From NCBI RefSeq assembly GCF_008973665.1, contig NZ_WACP01000012.1, forward strand, positions 1 through 64,000: a DNA stretch of 64,000 nt, given 5' to 3'. The stretch's first letter is position 1. Each line of letters begins with the position of its first letter. Under the pieces are notes generated by a model. The model searched no databases. It saw only the letters and a program-made list of their open reading frames with translations, and was not told the origin of the DNA. Origin of the DNA: Paenibacillus tengchongensis (GTDB taxonomy: Bacteria; Bacillota; Bacilli; Paenibacillales; Paenibacillaceae). The position numbers were made by a program, and so were the translations under genes. Positions 35,326-43,580 of this stretch are shown here, piece by piece.

Positions 35326-36711
35326 TCAGGGAATATAAAGCACTTGCCCTTCCTCCACATTCTGTCCGGACAACCGGTTATAGCTGGACAGCTCGCGGAC
35401 ACTGAGGTGGTATTTCTCCGCAATTGTATCCAGGGTATCCTCACGCTGGACAATACAGAGCCGGACCTTGCGGAACAGCTCCGCTCCGCCTGCACTGCTG
35501 ATAAAACGGCTCTTCCAGTCATTGTCGCTTCCCGGCCCTGCAGCGGCCGGCTGGATCGCCTGCGGCGCTTCCTCTGCGGCAGGCGCTTCATAATCCTTGC
35601 GGGTACGGCTTGTGCCAAGCAGCGAAGAGAAGGTCAGCGACTCTTTGCTGCCCTGTCCCGCATCCTTCTTGGTGCCTAAAGCGATCTTGAGGTCAGGCTT
35701 CTCCTCAGGCAGCTGCGGCTCTTCCGGTATGGAGGCAGGCCCGGCATTCCCGGCTGTATCCTCCGCTGCCGGGACACCGTAATCCGGCGACTGCGTCTCT
35801 GCCACCGCTTCCTCTGCTGCGATGACCGCGACCTCCTCAGGGACAGCATCATTCTCTGCAGGATACTGGGCCTGCTCCGGCTGAAGCGTGCCCGCAACCT
35901 CATCAGTATGCCCCGGAGCTCCCTCTGGCGCACCGGCTCCGTCCCCCTTGCCGCTGTCGCGGATTCCGGCCGTCTGCCAAGGCGGGCTGTCCAGGCTGTG
36001 CGTGCGTATCTTCTTCTCACTGTCCTTCTGCTGAAGAGCGGTAAATGCCGCCGGCTGCGTATAGGCCGGAGCGCTTTCCAGGTGCGGTGCGTCTGCTCCA
36101 GCTTCCTGCGCAGAGCCGGCAAAGTCCTTCTCTTCAAGCGCCGTTTCCGCCGTTCCCTCACCGAAGGTCCACACCGAATTCTCATACAGCGCATCCTGAT
36201 CCGCTTCGCGGGAACCGGCCCCAGCCTGCGCTTCATCGGCAGGCGAATAAGCTACCGTATATTCCTCCTGCTGCCAGGCCGGTTGGCTGTCTCCGGTGCC
36301 GATGCCGCGCAGCGAGAGGATGCCCGTAATATTGACCGTGCGCATGGTCAGCAGGTCAATGTCGAAATTCTCGATCTCGACACCGATCTCTTCAAGCGAG
36401 CGGACGCGTGTCAGCGGAACAGTAATTTCCACGGGGATGGCATGCTCCAGACGCTCCGTACGGTCATTCTCTCCCCTGTAAAGTCCGGTAAGCAGCAGCT
36501 GGCCGTACAGCTCAGCGCGGTCCTCCCGCTGAATTACCTGAATATCCGGAATCAGCTCCACCTCTTCGAGTTCAGCAATTCCGGGCAGCTCCTCCGAAAG
36601 GTGAATGCGTTCATAAATATCAAACCGCAAACCGTGGGACGGGTCAAACACGGAAATATCCTCCTTCTTGGCATAATCTAACCCTGAGACAAGCCCAGAG
36701 CGTAAGCCCAA
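35326..36711 (-). CDS. spoVID: SpoVID-like spore coat morphogenesis protein with LysM
   Basis: 461 residues. N-terminal beta-rich domain (about 22-150: HGLRFDIYERIHLSEELPG...LYGQLLLTGLY) resembles SpoVID. A long acidic, low-complexity middle (150-405) follows, then a C-terminal LysM (about 412-461: LCIVQREDTLDTIAEKYHLSV). SpoVID drives coat encasement and binds SafA in B. subtilis; both genes are in this window. TTG start at 36711 with GGGGAG seven bases upstream. Position near valS and the hem genes supports the call. Confidence 0.8.
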   Translation of the reverse strand: MGLRSGLVSGLDYAKKEDISVFDPSHGLRFDIYERIHLSEELPGIAELEEVELIPDIQVIQREDRAELYGQLLLTGLYRGENDRTERLEHAIPVEITVPLTRVRSLEEIGVEIENFDIDLLTMRTVNITGILSLRGIGTGDSQPAWQQEEYTVAYSPADEAQAGAGSREADQDALYENSVWTFGEGTAETALEEKDFAGSAQEAGADAPHLESAPAYTQPAAFTALQQKDSEKKIRTHSLDSPPWQTAGIRDSGKGDGAGAPEGAPGHTDEVAGTLQPEQAQYPAENDAVPEEVAVIAAEEAVAETQSPDYGVPAAEDTAGNAGPASIPEEPQLPEEKPDLKIALGTKKDAGQGSKESLTFSSLLGTSRTRKDYEAPAAEEAPQAIQPAAAGPGSDNDWKSRFISSAGGAELFRKVRLCIVQREDTLDTIAEKYHLSVRELSSYNRLSGQNVEEGQVLYIP

Positions 36712-36784
36712 AATGTGTCTCCCCTCATGTATATGCCATTTTCAAGGAGGCATGACAACTTTGGTACGGCGGAGGGACGGGCTG

Positions 36785-38212
36785 CTAGTTCTCTGCTATA
36801 GAGGCAATCCGTCCATCCGGTATGGCATAATTCACCGGTAGGCTGCGGTACAGCAGCGGTGCAAGCGGGTCTGCAGGATTCAGGGCATTCAGCAGACCGG
36901 CCGGGTGAAAAGCATCCGCAAGCCGCTTCCTGCCTTCCGCGGCACCGCTGACCGCATTTGCCGCACCTTCTGCGTGATAACGCATAGCGTGCGTCCCAAG
37001 TGTACGGCGGTACACATTCAGCGTGCTTTCCGTCATCAAGGCCAGGGAGCGGGTATGCAGCGCCCAGACTCTCGCCGCCTGCCCTGTCTTCGCCCGCAGC
37101 CCGTCGTCTCCGAGCAGCTGCAGCAGCAGGCCGGCCAAGGCCCCGCTATCCTCCGGAGGCACAATCCAGCCGGTGTTGCCATGCTCCACCATTTCCGGCA
37201 TGCCCGCCGTTCCGCTCACAATGGGCGCAATGCCGGCCAGTTGGGCTTCCGTCACGGAGTAAGGCTGGGTATCCTGCAGGCTTGGCTGTACATAAATGTC
37301 GGCGCCGCTGAGCGCAGCCGGAATATTGTCCACTTTCCCGGCGAACACCACTTGTTCTCCGATCCCGAGCTCGCGGGCCTGGGCCTGCAGCTCTTCCCCC
37401 AGGCTGCCCACTCCGGCGATGATGCAGATCCAGTCCCGGCGGCTGCGGAATACTTCGCCCAGAGCGCCAAGCAGGACATGGACGCCCTTAATGTATTCCA
37501 GACGGCCGGCGTACATGATCACCTTGGTTCCGCCGGGCGGCCGGAACGGCGAAGGCTGTGCCGCCTTGACATCGTAGTCCCCCAGATTAAGGCCATAGGG
37601 TACCGTGTGGATCCGCTCCTCCCGGACGCCGGCGCCGCGCACCAGTTTGCCGATCCACCGTGAGGAGACCAGGATGCTGTCCGCGGCCAGCGCGCCAAGC
37701 TCCTCCATCCGCCGGAAATATCTGCAGATCGGCCGCTGCTCATACGCTTCCCAGGTCAGTCCGGGCTCCAGCCCTTTATACTCATAGAACGCCTCTCGGC
37801 TTAATGCCCCGTGAATACTAGTTACCAGCGGTACCGGGGCGGTCATAATACGCCGGATGGCATACGACGAGATCGGATCCTGCGCATGGATAATATCATA
37901 ATTATGCAATCCCAGGACCGCAGCCCCGCCTTCAAATGCATACCGTCCCAGCTCAAAGCTGAAAATGCCGTGCTCCAGATGCAGGTGCGGAAATCTGCCG
38001 GGATCCAGATAGGGCAGTAATGCGTTATAATACGCTTTTTTATCAAAGGATTCCGTACGTCCCAGCAAATACAGCTTATTCTCCTCTGCATGGCTTCCCA
38101 TCAGTGTAACCGAGTGCCCCTGCCTGACAAGCTGGTCCGACAGCTGTTTCATATACGTCCAGATGCCGCCCATATTGGTCAGTCCCCAGTAAGTGACCAG
38201 CAGTATTCTCAT
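36785..38212 (-). CDS. Glycosyltransferase family 4 protein
   Basis: 475 residues, GT-B. N-terminal glycine-rich acceptor loop in YWGLTNMGGIWTYMKQL, donor domain starting VIMYAGRLEYIKGVHVLL, and a donor motif LQDTQPYSVTEAQ in which the first Glu of the usual E...E pair is Asp. The tail of about 100 residues after the GT domain is unusual and shows no known domain. The start at 38212 has a G-rich site (GGGGGAGAGGAG) upstream. Substrate not predictable. Confidence 0.85.
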   Translation of the reverse strand: MRILLVTYWGLTNMGGIWTYMKQLSDQLVRQGHSVTLMGSHAEENKLYLLGRTESFDKKAYYNALLPYLDPGRFPHLHLEHGIFSFELGRYAFEGGAAVLGLHNYDIIHAQDPISSYAIRRIMTAPVPLVTSIHGALSREAFYEYKGLEPGLTWEAYEQRPICRYFRRMEELGALAADSILVSSRWIGKLVRGAGVREERIHTVPYGLNLGDYDVKAAQPSPFRPPGGTKVIMYAGRLEYIKGVHVLLGALGEVFRSRRDWICIIAGVGSLGEELQAQARELGIGEQVVFAGKVDNIPAALSGADIYVQPSLQDTQPYSVTEAQLAGIAPIVSGTAGMPEMVEHGNTGWIVPPEDSGALAGLLLQLLGDDGLRAKTGQAARVWALHTRSLALMTESTLNVYRRTLGTHAMRYHAEGAANAVSGAAEGRKRLADAFHPAGLLNALNPADPLAPLLYRSLPVNYAIPDGRIASIAEN

Positions 38213-38405
38213 GAACTCCTCTCCCCCGGCTAGAATTCGGTGCATACTTTCGCAGTTTGGCTGCGTAATAACAAAGTATTATATGAATGCCGGGTGGGAG
38301 CGGCGTGGGTAGGTGCATTTTTTCTAGTAAGTTAGTCCTGCCGCCCTGCTAGAAAGCTGTGTAAACAATCAAAAAATCCATTCTATCCCTTTCCATTTTT
38401 TCGGG

Positions 38406-38431
38406 TATAATCGGTATAACTCATGAAAGGA
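38406..38431 (+). promoter_or_regulatory. Promoter -10 and ribosome site for the GGDEF gene
   Basis: A perfect -10 TATAAT is at 38406-38411; no good -35 is visible. Transcription would start near 38418, so the ATG at 38423 would be almost leaderless, whereas the ATG at 38444 has AAAGGA (38426-38431) ahead of it. This decides the start used for the next gene. Confidence 0.45.
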
Positions 38432-38443
38432 TATGTAACGCCT

Positions 38444-39697
38444 ATGTCAAAAGCCCGAATCTTTGACCTGTCGCTGTTCGCCGCTGCCGCAGCCCTCGCC
38501 CTGGCATCGCCCCGTGTAATTGAACTGGATTCTACCTATTGGACGGCCCTGCTGGTGTACTGGGCATTCTCGAGTTTCTATTTTCAATTGCGCATCGTTA
38601 CACGCAGCGGAAATTCAACCATAGATTATGCAATCAGCTATACTTCCTCCTTCGGGGTGTTCGCCGGACCTCTGGGGACTTTTTTGTTTGAGGGGATCTA
38701 CCGTTTTACCGTATTTCTTTACAAAAAGAAGACCAAAACAGAGGACCCCGGAGAGTTTCTGGATACCTTATACAATATCGGCTCTTTCACTCTGGGCGGG
38801 ACAGCGGCTTATTATTTGTACACGCTGCTATACCCGTATGCCGCACAGATCCCGCTGGGGTACTGGCTGCTGTTCTGTCTGATTACCGTAGTTATCATGC
38901 TGCTGACTTCCGGCTTCCTGGTCATCACCTTTGCGCTGTCCGGCGATATCAAGACCCGCAAGGAGGCGCTGAACCTGCTGCTGCGCAGCCGAAATCTGCT
39001 GGATTTCACCAAGGTGATGCTGACCAACGGCCTGCTGCTGCAGCTGCTGCAAATGCGGGAATGGGAAATGCTGCTCGCACTCTTCCTGCTGAATTACGTG
39101 GTCAGCCTCTCGTTTTACTCAAAGTCGCAAAGCGCCCAGCACAAATTCGAGCGGGACAAGTTCGAGCAGATGGCCTACCGGGATTTTCTGACCGGGACCT
39201 ACAACCGCGCCCACATGGATAAAATGATGCAGGAGCTTAACCTTGGCGGGGAAGTCATCGGCATTGCCGTAGCGGACATCGACCGCTTCAAAAAAATCAA
39301 CGACAGCTACAACCATGCCGTAGGCGACAGGGTAATCGTCCATTTCGCCGATACACTGGCCGCCCACATGCAGGCTGACGATATTCTGTTCCGCAGCGGC
39401 GGCGAGGAATTCACCATGTTCCTCCGGCACAAGACCTTCGAGGACTGCCTGGCGCAAATTCAGCGCATTCTGGACAGCGTCAAAGAAAACAGCGTCACTG
39501 CAGAATACGAAGAGCAGGATATTACCGTATCGTACTCTGCATCCTTCGGGCTGTACTATTACAAGACCGGCGCCGGACGCAAGATGTCCATGGAACAAGG
39601 TTACATATACGCCGACCAGCTGCTTCTCGATTCCAAGAAGCTGGGCCGCAATCGTCTGTCGCACCGCAACGAGCTGGCAGCTGTGCCAGAGACATAA
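38444..39697 (+). CDS. Membrane diguanylate cyclase (GGDEF)
   Basis: 417 residues. Six or seven membrane helices (about 5-215) differ from the paired cyclases at 26.7-29.1 kb. A GGDEF domain follows (about 240-400) with DIDRFKKINDSYNHAVGD and active site RSGGEEF. The inhibitory site reads QADD, so RxxD feedback is absent. It is one of few plus-strand genes in this half and is divergent from the glycosyltransferase at 36785. An in-frame ATG at 38423 is the alternative start. Confidence 0.85.
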   Translation: MSKARIFDLSLFAAAAALALASPRVIELDSTYWTALLVYWAFSSFYFQLRIVTRSGNSTIDYAISYTSSFGVFAGPLGTFLFEGIYRFTVFLYKKKTKTEDPGEFLDTLYNIGSFTLGGTAAYYLYTLLYPYAAQIPLGYWLLFCLITVVIMLLTSGFLVITFALSGDIKTRKEALNLLLRSRNLLDFTKVMLTNGLLLQLLQMREWEMLLALFLLNYVVSLSFYSKSQSAQHKFERDKFEQMAYRDFLTGTYNRAHMDKMMQELNLGGEVIGIAVADIDRFKKINDSYNHAVGDRVIVHFADTLAAHMQADDILFRSGGEEFTMFLRHKTFEDCLAQIQRILDSVKENSVTAEYEEQDITVSYSASFGLYYYKTGAGRKMSMEQGYIYADQLLLDSKKLGRNRLSHRNELAAVPET

Positions 39698-39780
39698 CCT
39701 TCGGCTGCCCCGGCAGAGAACCGGTCGGACGGTAATTGCCGCAGCAAATGCTGCGTAGTGGTCATATCCGCCGGCAATTA

Positions 39781-39823
39781 AAAGCACCGCTTCTGCCCGG
39801 AAACCGGGGAAGCGGTGCTTTTG
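39781..39823. terminator. Terminator after the plus-strand GGDEF gene
   Basis: AAAAGCACCGCTTC (39781-39794) pairs with GAAGCGGTGCTTTT (39810-39823), a 14-bp stem with T on one side and A on the other. It can serve either strand; 84 bp past the GGDEF stop. Confidence 0.85.
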
Positions 39824-39868
39824 GGTGTGCCTGCCCTGGTTAGCCGGCGATGGACTGCGGGTTCTGGG

Positions 39869-40132
39869 CCCGAGTCGGCGAGGCTCGGCGCTCAGGCCCG
39901 AGTCGGCGAGGCTCGGCGCTTCGGCCCGAGCCGGCGAGGCTCGGCGCTCAGGCCCGAGCCGGCGAAGCTCGGCGTTTCGGCCCGAGCCGGCGAGGCTCGG
40001 CGCTTCGGCCCGAGTCGGCGAGGCTCGGCGCTCAGGCCCGAGTCGGCGATGCTCGGCGCTTCGGCCCGAGTCGGCGAGGCTCGGCGCTCAGGCCCGAGTC
40101 GGCGAGGCTCGGCGCTTCGGCCCGAGTCGGCG
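39869..40132. repeat. 28-bp tandem repeat array, nine units plus a partial
   Basis: Units start every 28 bp at 39869, 39897, 39925, 39953, 39981, 40009, 40037, 40065 and 40093, with a partial tenth at 40121. Each begins CCCGAG(T/C)CGGCGAGG and continues CTCGGCGC, then ends either TCAGG or TTCGG. The two endings alternate in units 1-4 and 6-9, a 56-bp higher-order period. Each unit holds CCGAG and CTCGG arms that can pair. Because 28 is not a multiple of three, all three plus frames stay open with the same 28-residue Arg/Gly/Ala/Ser cycle. No ribosome site or homologous protein is apparent, so it is scored as non-coding. Confidence 0.95.
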
Positions 40133-40244
40133 TTCCTTGACCGCCTGATCGTTGCGGCATAGCGCCGTTTCATTGGCGGAAAAAGGCGCCTGGAGACGAC
40201 TACACCTGTGAGAAGTCCCCAGGTGCGCGGCTGGACTGTAGCAC

Positions 40245-40429
40245 TAGATGGATTTTCACCACTTCATTTGCTCATTTGCGAGGGTTATTGTGGATTAGTT
40301 CGATAATTGCCACTTAAACGTAGCGAAAGTGATGACCGGAGCTTATTTTCAATCAAATAGATGGCGAAAATCCAACTAGAGCAGGAAAATGGCTTGGTAC
40401 GCTGAAAATAAGTGGCGGAAATCCAATTA
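40245..40429. repeat. Small inverted-repeat element (MITE-like)
   Basis: A 20-bp motif TAGATGGATTTTCACCACTT (40245-40264) recurs inverted at 40410-40429 (16 of 20 matching) and again inverted at 40361-40378. The ends thus form imperfect terminal inverted repeats of a 185-bp AT-rich element without a gene. Whether it is mobile cannot be told from one copy. Confidence 0.55.
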
Positions 40430-40495
40430 GCAACTTGACTGTGCTCGACCGTGTAAGGCCGGTTGCTGTATAGACCAAACTTTCAGCCCTCCCGC

Positions 40496-41353
40496 TCACA
40501 ATTGGGCCGCACTAAACGTATCTCCACCCTCGATGGTGCCGGAGTCAAAGCCTTTATAGAACCAGCGCTTCCGCTGCTCCGAGGTGCCGTGCGTGAAGCT
40601 GTCCGGCACGGCATAGCCCTGTGCCTGCTTCTGGATCGTATCGTCGCCGACGGCGCTCGCCGCGGTCAACGCTTCCTCCAGATCGCCCTCCTCCAGCAGG
40701 TTCTCGCCCTGCACGTGGTGGGCCCACACACCGGCCAGATAATCGGCCTGCAGCTCAAAGCGCACCGAATATCCGTTATATTCAGTGGCGCTGACGCTAC
40801 GGCGCAGCTCATCCAGCTTCGCGGTGGTGCCAAGCAGCGTCTGCACATGGTGGCCGACCTCATGGGCGATGACATAGGCCATCGCGAAATCGCCCGGCGC
40901 CTGGAAGCGCTGCTGCAGCTCGTCGTAGAAGCTCAAGTCAATATACAGCTTGGCGTCGCCCGGGCAATAGAACGGCCCTACGGCTGAAGTCGCCGTACCG
41001 CAGGCGGAGTTCACGCTTCCGCTGTACAGAACCAGCGTCGGGTCCGTGTAAGTCATCCCCCGCTCCGCAAACAGCTCCCCCCACACCTCCTCAGTGTCTG
41101 CCAGCACGACCGAAACAAATTGCGTCAGCTCCTCTTCCTGCGCCGAGGGCTGATAAGCGCCGTTGGTGCTGGATGTGCTGGTTGTCGAGGTCGAGCTTAA
41201 ATTTCCTAAGATGTCTCCTACATTCCCGCCGCTCAGCAGTGTAACAATGACTACAAGGATAATGCCGCCGATACCCCCGCCGACCATTTTCCCGCCGCTG
41301 AGCCCTCTGCGGTCTTCTACATTACTGCTGCCTCTTCTGCCCTGCCAACGCAT
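40496..41353 (-). CDS. Neutral zinc metallopeptidase, YpfJ family
   Basis: 285 residues. One membrane helix (about 25-45) after a short Arg-rich start, a Ser/Thr linker, then the peptidase domain with HEVGHHVQTLLG (about 163) and the downstream ELQADYLAGVWAHH glutamate motif. The family is PF04228-type; the peptidase domain should lie outside the membrane. Substrate unknown. ATG at 41353 with AAGGAG eight bases upstream. Flanked by repeats and an IS relic. Confidence 0.88.
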   Translation of the reverse strand: MRWQGRRGSSNVEDRRGLSGGKMVGGGIGGIILVVIVTLLSGGNVGDILGNLSSTSTTSTSSTNGAYQPSAQEEELTQFVSVVLADTEEVWGELFAERGMTYTDPTLVLYSGSVNSACGTATSAVGPFYCPGDAKLYIDLSFYDELQQRFQAPGDFAMAYVIAHEVGHHVQTLLGTTAKLDELRRSVSATEYNGYSVRFELQADYLAGVWAHHVQGENLLEEGDLEEALTAASAVGDDTIQKQAQGYAVPDSFTHGTSEQRKRWFYKGFDSGTIEGGDTFSAAQL

Positions 41354-41526
41354 GGCTTCAGCTCCTTCCTGTATGCTAATCGGACCGCCCGGCACTGATG
41401 TCGCCACCCGGTCCCGTCAGTTCTATAAGAGATATACCCAAAAATCACGGAGGCGTTCGCGGGACCTCTGTTCTAGATACCGGAAATTAGTGGGAGGCAG
41501 ATCAGAGTAGTCCAAAGCGATAGGCG

Positions 41527-42307
41527 CTAACAGCGGTATCGGCCCGGCAAGTTCTCCTGCTGATTGCCACGGCAAGGAATGTAGGTAATGTCGGTAACCC
41601 AAACGGTATTGGGAGTAGCTACTTTAAATTTTTGGTTCAGTGTGTTGGGGGCAATGGGATCGCTATGGTTGGAATCGGTGGTCTGTACACGATAGGGCTT
41701 GGACACAACAGAGCGCAGCTTCATTTCCCGCATGTAAATGCTCACAGTGCGTTCAGTAACAGTATAGCCTTCCTGATGTAACAGGCGAGTGATTTTCGGA
41801 CTCCCATAACGCCTTTTATGGTCAAAGAAATGGTATTGAATCCGTTCCATGATCTCAGCCTTGCGGAGTTTTTGTGCACTGGTTTTTGCTGCCCGCCATT
41901 TGTAGTAACCGCTCCGTGACACCTGCAAGACCTCGCACATCTTCTCCAAGCGAAACTCGGAGCGATGGTTCTCCATGAACTGGAATCTTAGTTCCTTGGT
42001 TTGCTGAAGATGTGCACTGCTTTTTTTTACGATAGCCAATTCCTCTTCGGTATCGGTGAGCTTATGTTCCTTCTCCTGAAGCAGACGACGCAATTCTTTG
42101 ATCTCTGCTTCAAGATCCCGCACCCGGTCTATGCTGGCTGCCGGTTCGTTCTTGAGCTCACGATATTGGCCCATCCACTGGTGCAGGGTGCTCTTCGGGA
42201 TGCCCAGCTCCTCCGCCAGTTCCCCCAATGTTTTCAATCTGTTCTTGAATGAACTTTACCGTCTGTCTTTTAAATTCTTCGTTATACCGTTGTCGTTGTT
42301 CTCCCAT
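41527..42307 (-). pseudogene. IS3-family transposase relic (frameshifted and truncated)
   Basis: The ATG at 42307 opens an OrfA start (MGEQRQRYNEEFKRQTVKF). One extra base near 42238 throws the frame off. The rest of OrfA continues in the next frame from TTG 42237 with a clear helix-turn-helix (LGELAEELGIPKSTLHQW) and leucine-rich zipper. It runs fused into OrfB with the HTH_21 region KRRYGSPKI and the first catalytic Asp in VWVTDITYIPC. OrfB stops shortly after, so the second Asp and Glu of DDE are gone. It cannot encode an active transposase. Confidence 0.9.
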
Positions 42308-42578
42308 GGGAACACACCTCCGTTGGTCTTATTCGCTTGTCCGTTAACGGGGGGACACTTTAAACTCTACCAACACTGGGTCCTTTAGGCTCTGAAAGCC
42401 CAGGGTCATCCCCACAAGGGTGCTCATTGATCGGGCGATAACTTGAGTTCATCTCGAGCACAAACTAAATAGGGGAGGGGCCACATGGCCCCTCCCTTAT
42501 TTGACATATCTATAGCGCCGCGGCCCTTAGGCCCGGCCCAATACCCGGATGCTGCAGCTCATGGGCGCAGCTCCATTT
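42308..42578. other. IS relic flank and intergenic spacer
   Basis: 271 bp. It begins with the probable outer end of the IS element (TGTCCCCCCGTTAACGG on the minus strand, about 42341-42357). The segment 42371-42440 has short G/C-rich inverted pieces but no recognisable gene. It ends with the hairpin at 42471-42498. Confidence 0.4.
42471..42498. terminator. Hairpin terminator at the end of the haem operon
   Basis: AGGGGAGGGGCC pairs with GGCCCCTCCCTT across an ACAT loop, followed by ATTTGA on the plus strand or ATTTAG on the minus strand. It is 80 bp past the stop of the last haem-operon gene. The T run is short. Confidence 0.65.
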
Positions 42579-43580
42579 CTAGCGGGCCGCCCAAGGGCTG
42601 CTCAGCTGCTCCCGCAGCGCCAGCATATCCTCCGGCCACGGATCGCTCACTTCGATCAGCTCCCGTGTCCAGGGATGGCTGAAGGCCAGCGACTCGCCGT
42701 GCAGCGCCTGGCGGACGTGACCGCCGCCTGAGCCCATGCCGGCGGCACCGGCCTGTCCCGGAGCTGCCAGGCCGCCCGGAGCCGGCCACGGCGGTCCGCC
42801 GTACAGCCCGTCGCCGAACAGCGGATGCCCCGCGTGGCTGAGGTGCACGCGGATCTGGTGCGTGCGGCCGGTCTCCAGCCGCAGCTTGACCACGCTGCCG
42901 CCCGGCAGCGCTTCGCGCGCGGTCACGTGCGTCACCGCCGCCTGCCCGCCGGGCGAGACCCGGCGGCGCGCGGCATGGTGACGGTCGCGGCCGATCGGCG
43001 CGTCGATCCGCTGCAAGGCGGGCGGCACGCTGCCCTGCACGATCGCGGCGTACTGCCGCGAGACGGCTTTGCTGCGCAGCGCCTCATCCAGCACGAGCTG
43101 CGCATATTCGTTCTTGGCATACAGCACCGGCCCGGTCGTGTCCTTGTCCAGCCGGTGCACATGCCGGACGGCGACGCCGCCGCCGGCAGCGGCATAATGC
43201 GCCGCCACGACATGGTCGAGCGTCACGCCCTGGCCGCTGCCGTCGGGATGGACCGCCATGCCGGCGGGCTTATGGACGACGAGGCAGAAGTCGTCCTCGA
43301 ACAGCACTTCCGCTGCCTGCCTGACCGGCCCGATTCCGGCCTCACGCGGCGGGAACAGCCGCAGGCGCAGGCGGTCGCCCCGCCACTGGATCTCACCCTC
43401 GCGGCGCATCCGGGCGTGCAGCTTCTCCGGCATGCCTGCCGTTCCGAGCAGCCAGCGGTCGACCGCAGCCTCCCTGTCGGCCTCCCGGGTGATGCTGCGC
43501 CCGGGCATGGCTTCGAGCCATTCCCCGCGGCGGGTCCAGGCCCCGCCGCCGGAAGGGTGCCCCCCGTGCTCCGCTGTCAC
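42579..43580 (-). CDS. RluA-family pseudouridine synthase
   Basis: 333 residues. Catalytic motif VHRLDKDTTGPVLYAK (Asp at about 144) and the RluA ending LETGRTHQIRVHLSHAGHPLFGDGLYGG are intact. It isomerises uridines in rRNA or tRNA; the target cannot be told. The GTG at 43580 overlaps the hemL stop as GTGA, so translation is coupled. The segment after LYGG has a Gly/Ala/Pro-rich insertion (about 265-292) and the gene is very GC-rich. The N-terminal about 80 residues look like a diverged S4-like region. Confidence 0.88.
   Translation of the reverse strand: MTAEHGGHPSGGGAWTRRGEWLEAMPGRSITREADREAAVDRWLLGTAGMPEKLHARMRREGEIQWRGDRLRLRLFPPREAGIGPVRQAAEVLFEDDFCLVVHKPAGMAVHPDGSGQGVTLDHVVAAHYAAAGGGVAVRHVHRLDKDTTGPVLYAKNEYAQLVLDEALRSKAVSRQYAAIVQGSVPPALQRIDAPIGRDRHHAARRRVSPGGQAAVTHVTAREALPGGSVVKLRLETGRTHQIRVHLSHAGHPLFGDGLYGGPPWPAPGGLAAPGQAGAAGMGSGGGHVRQALHGESLAFSHPWTRELIEVSDPWPEDMLALREQLSSPWAAR

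Noticed and set aside
39869..40132. CRISPR array
   Set aside because: The units are directly contiguous with no unique spacers, so it is a tandem repeat rather than a repeat-spacer array.
39815..40162. Three overlapping Arg-rich frames across the 28-bp repeat
   Set aside because: They exist only because a 28-bp period is open in every frame; no ribosome site and no non-repeat domain.
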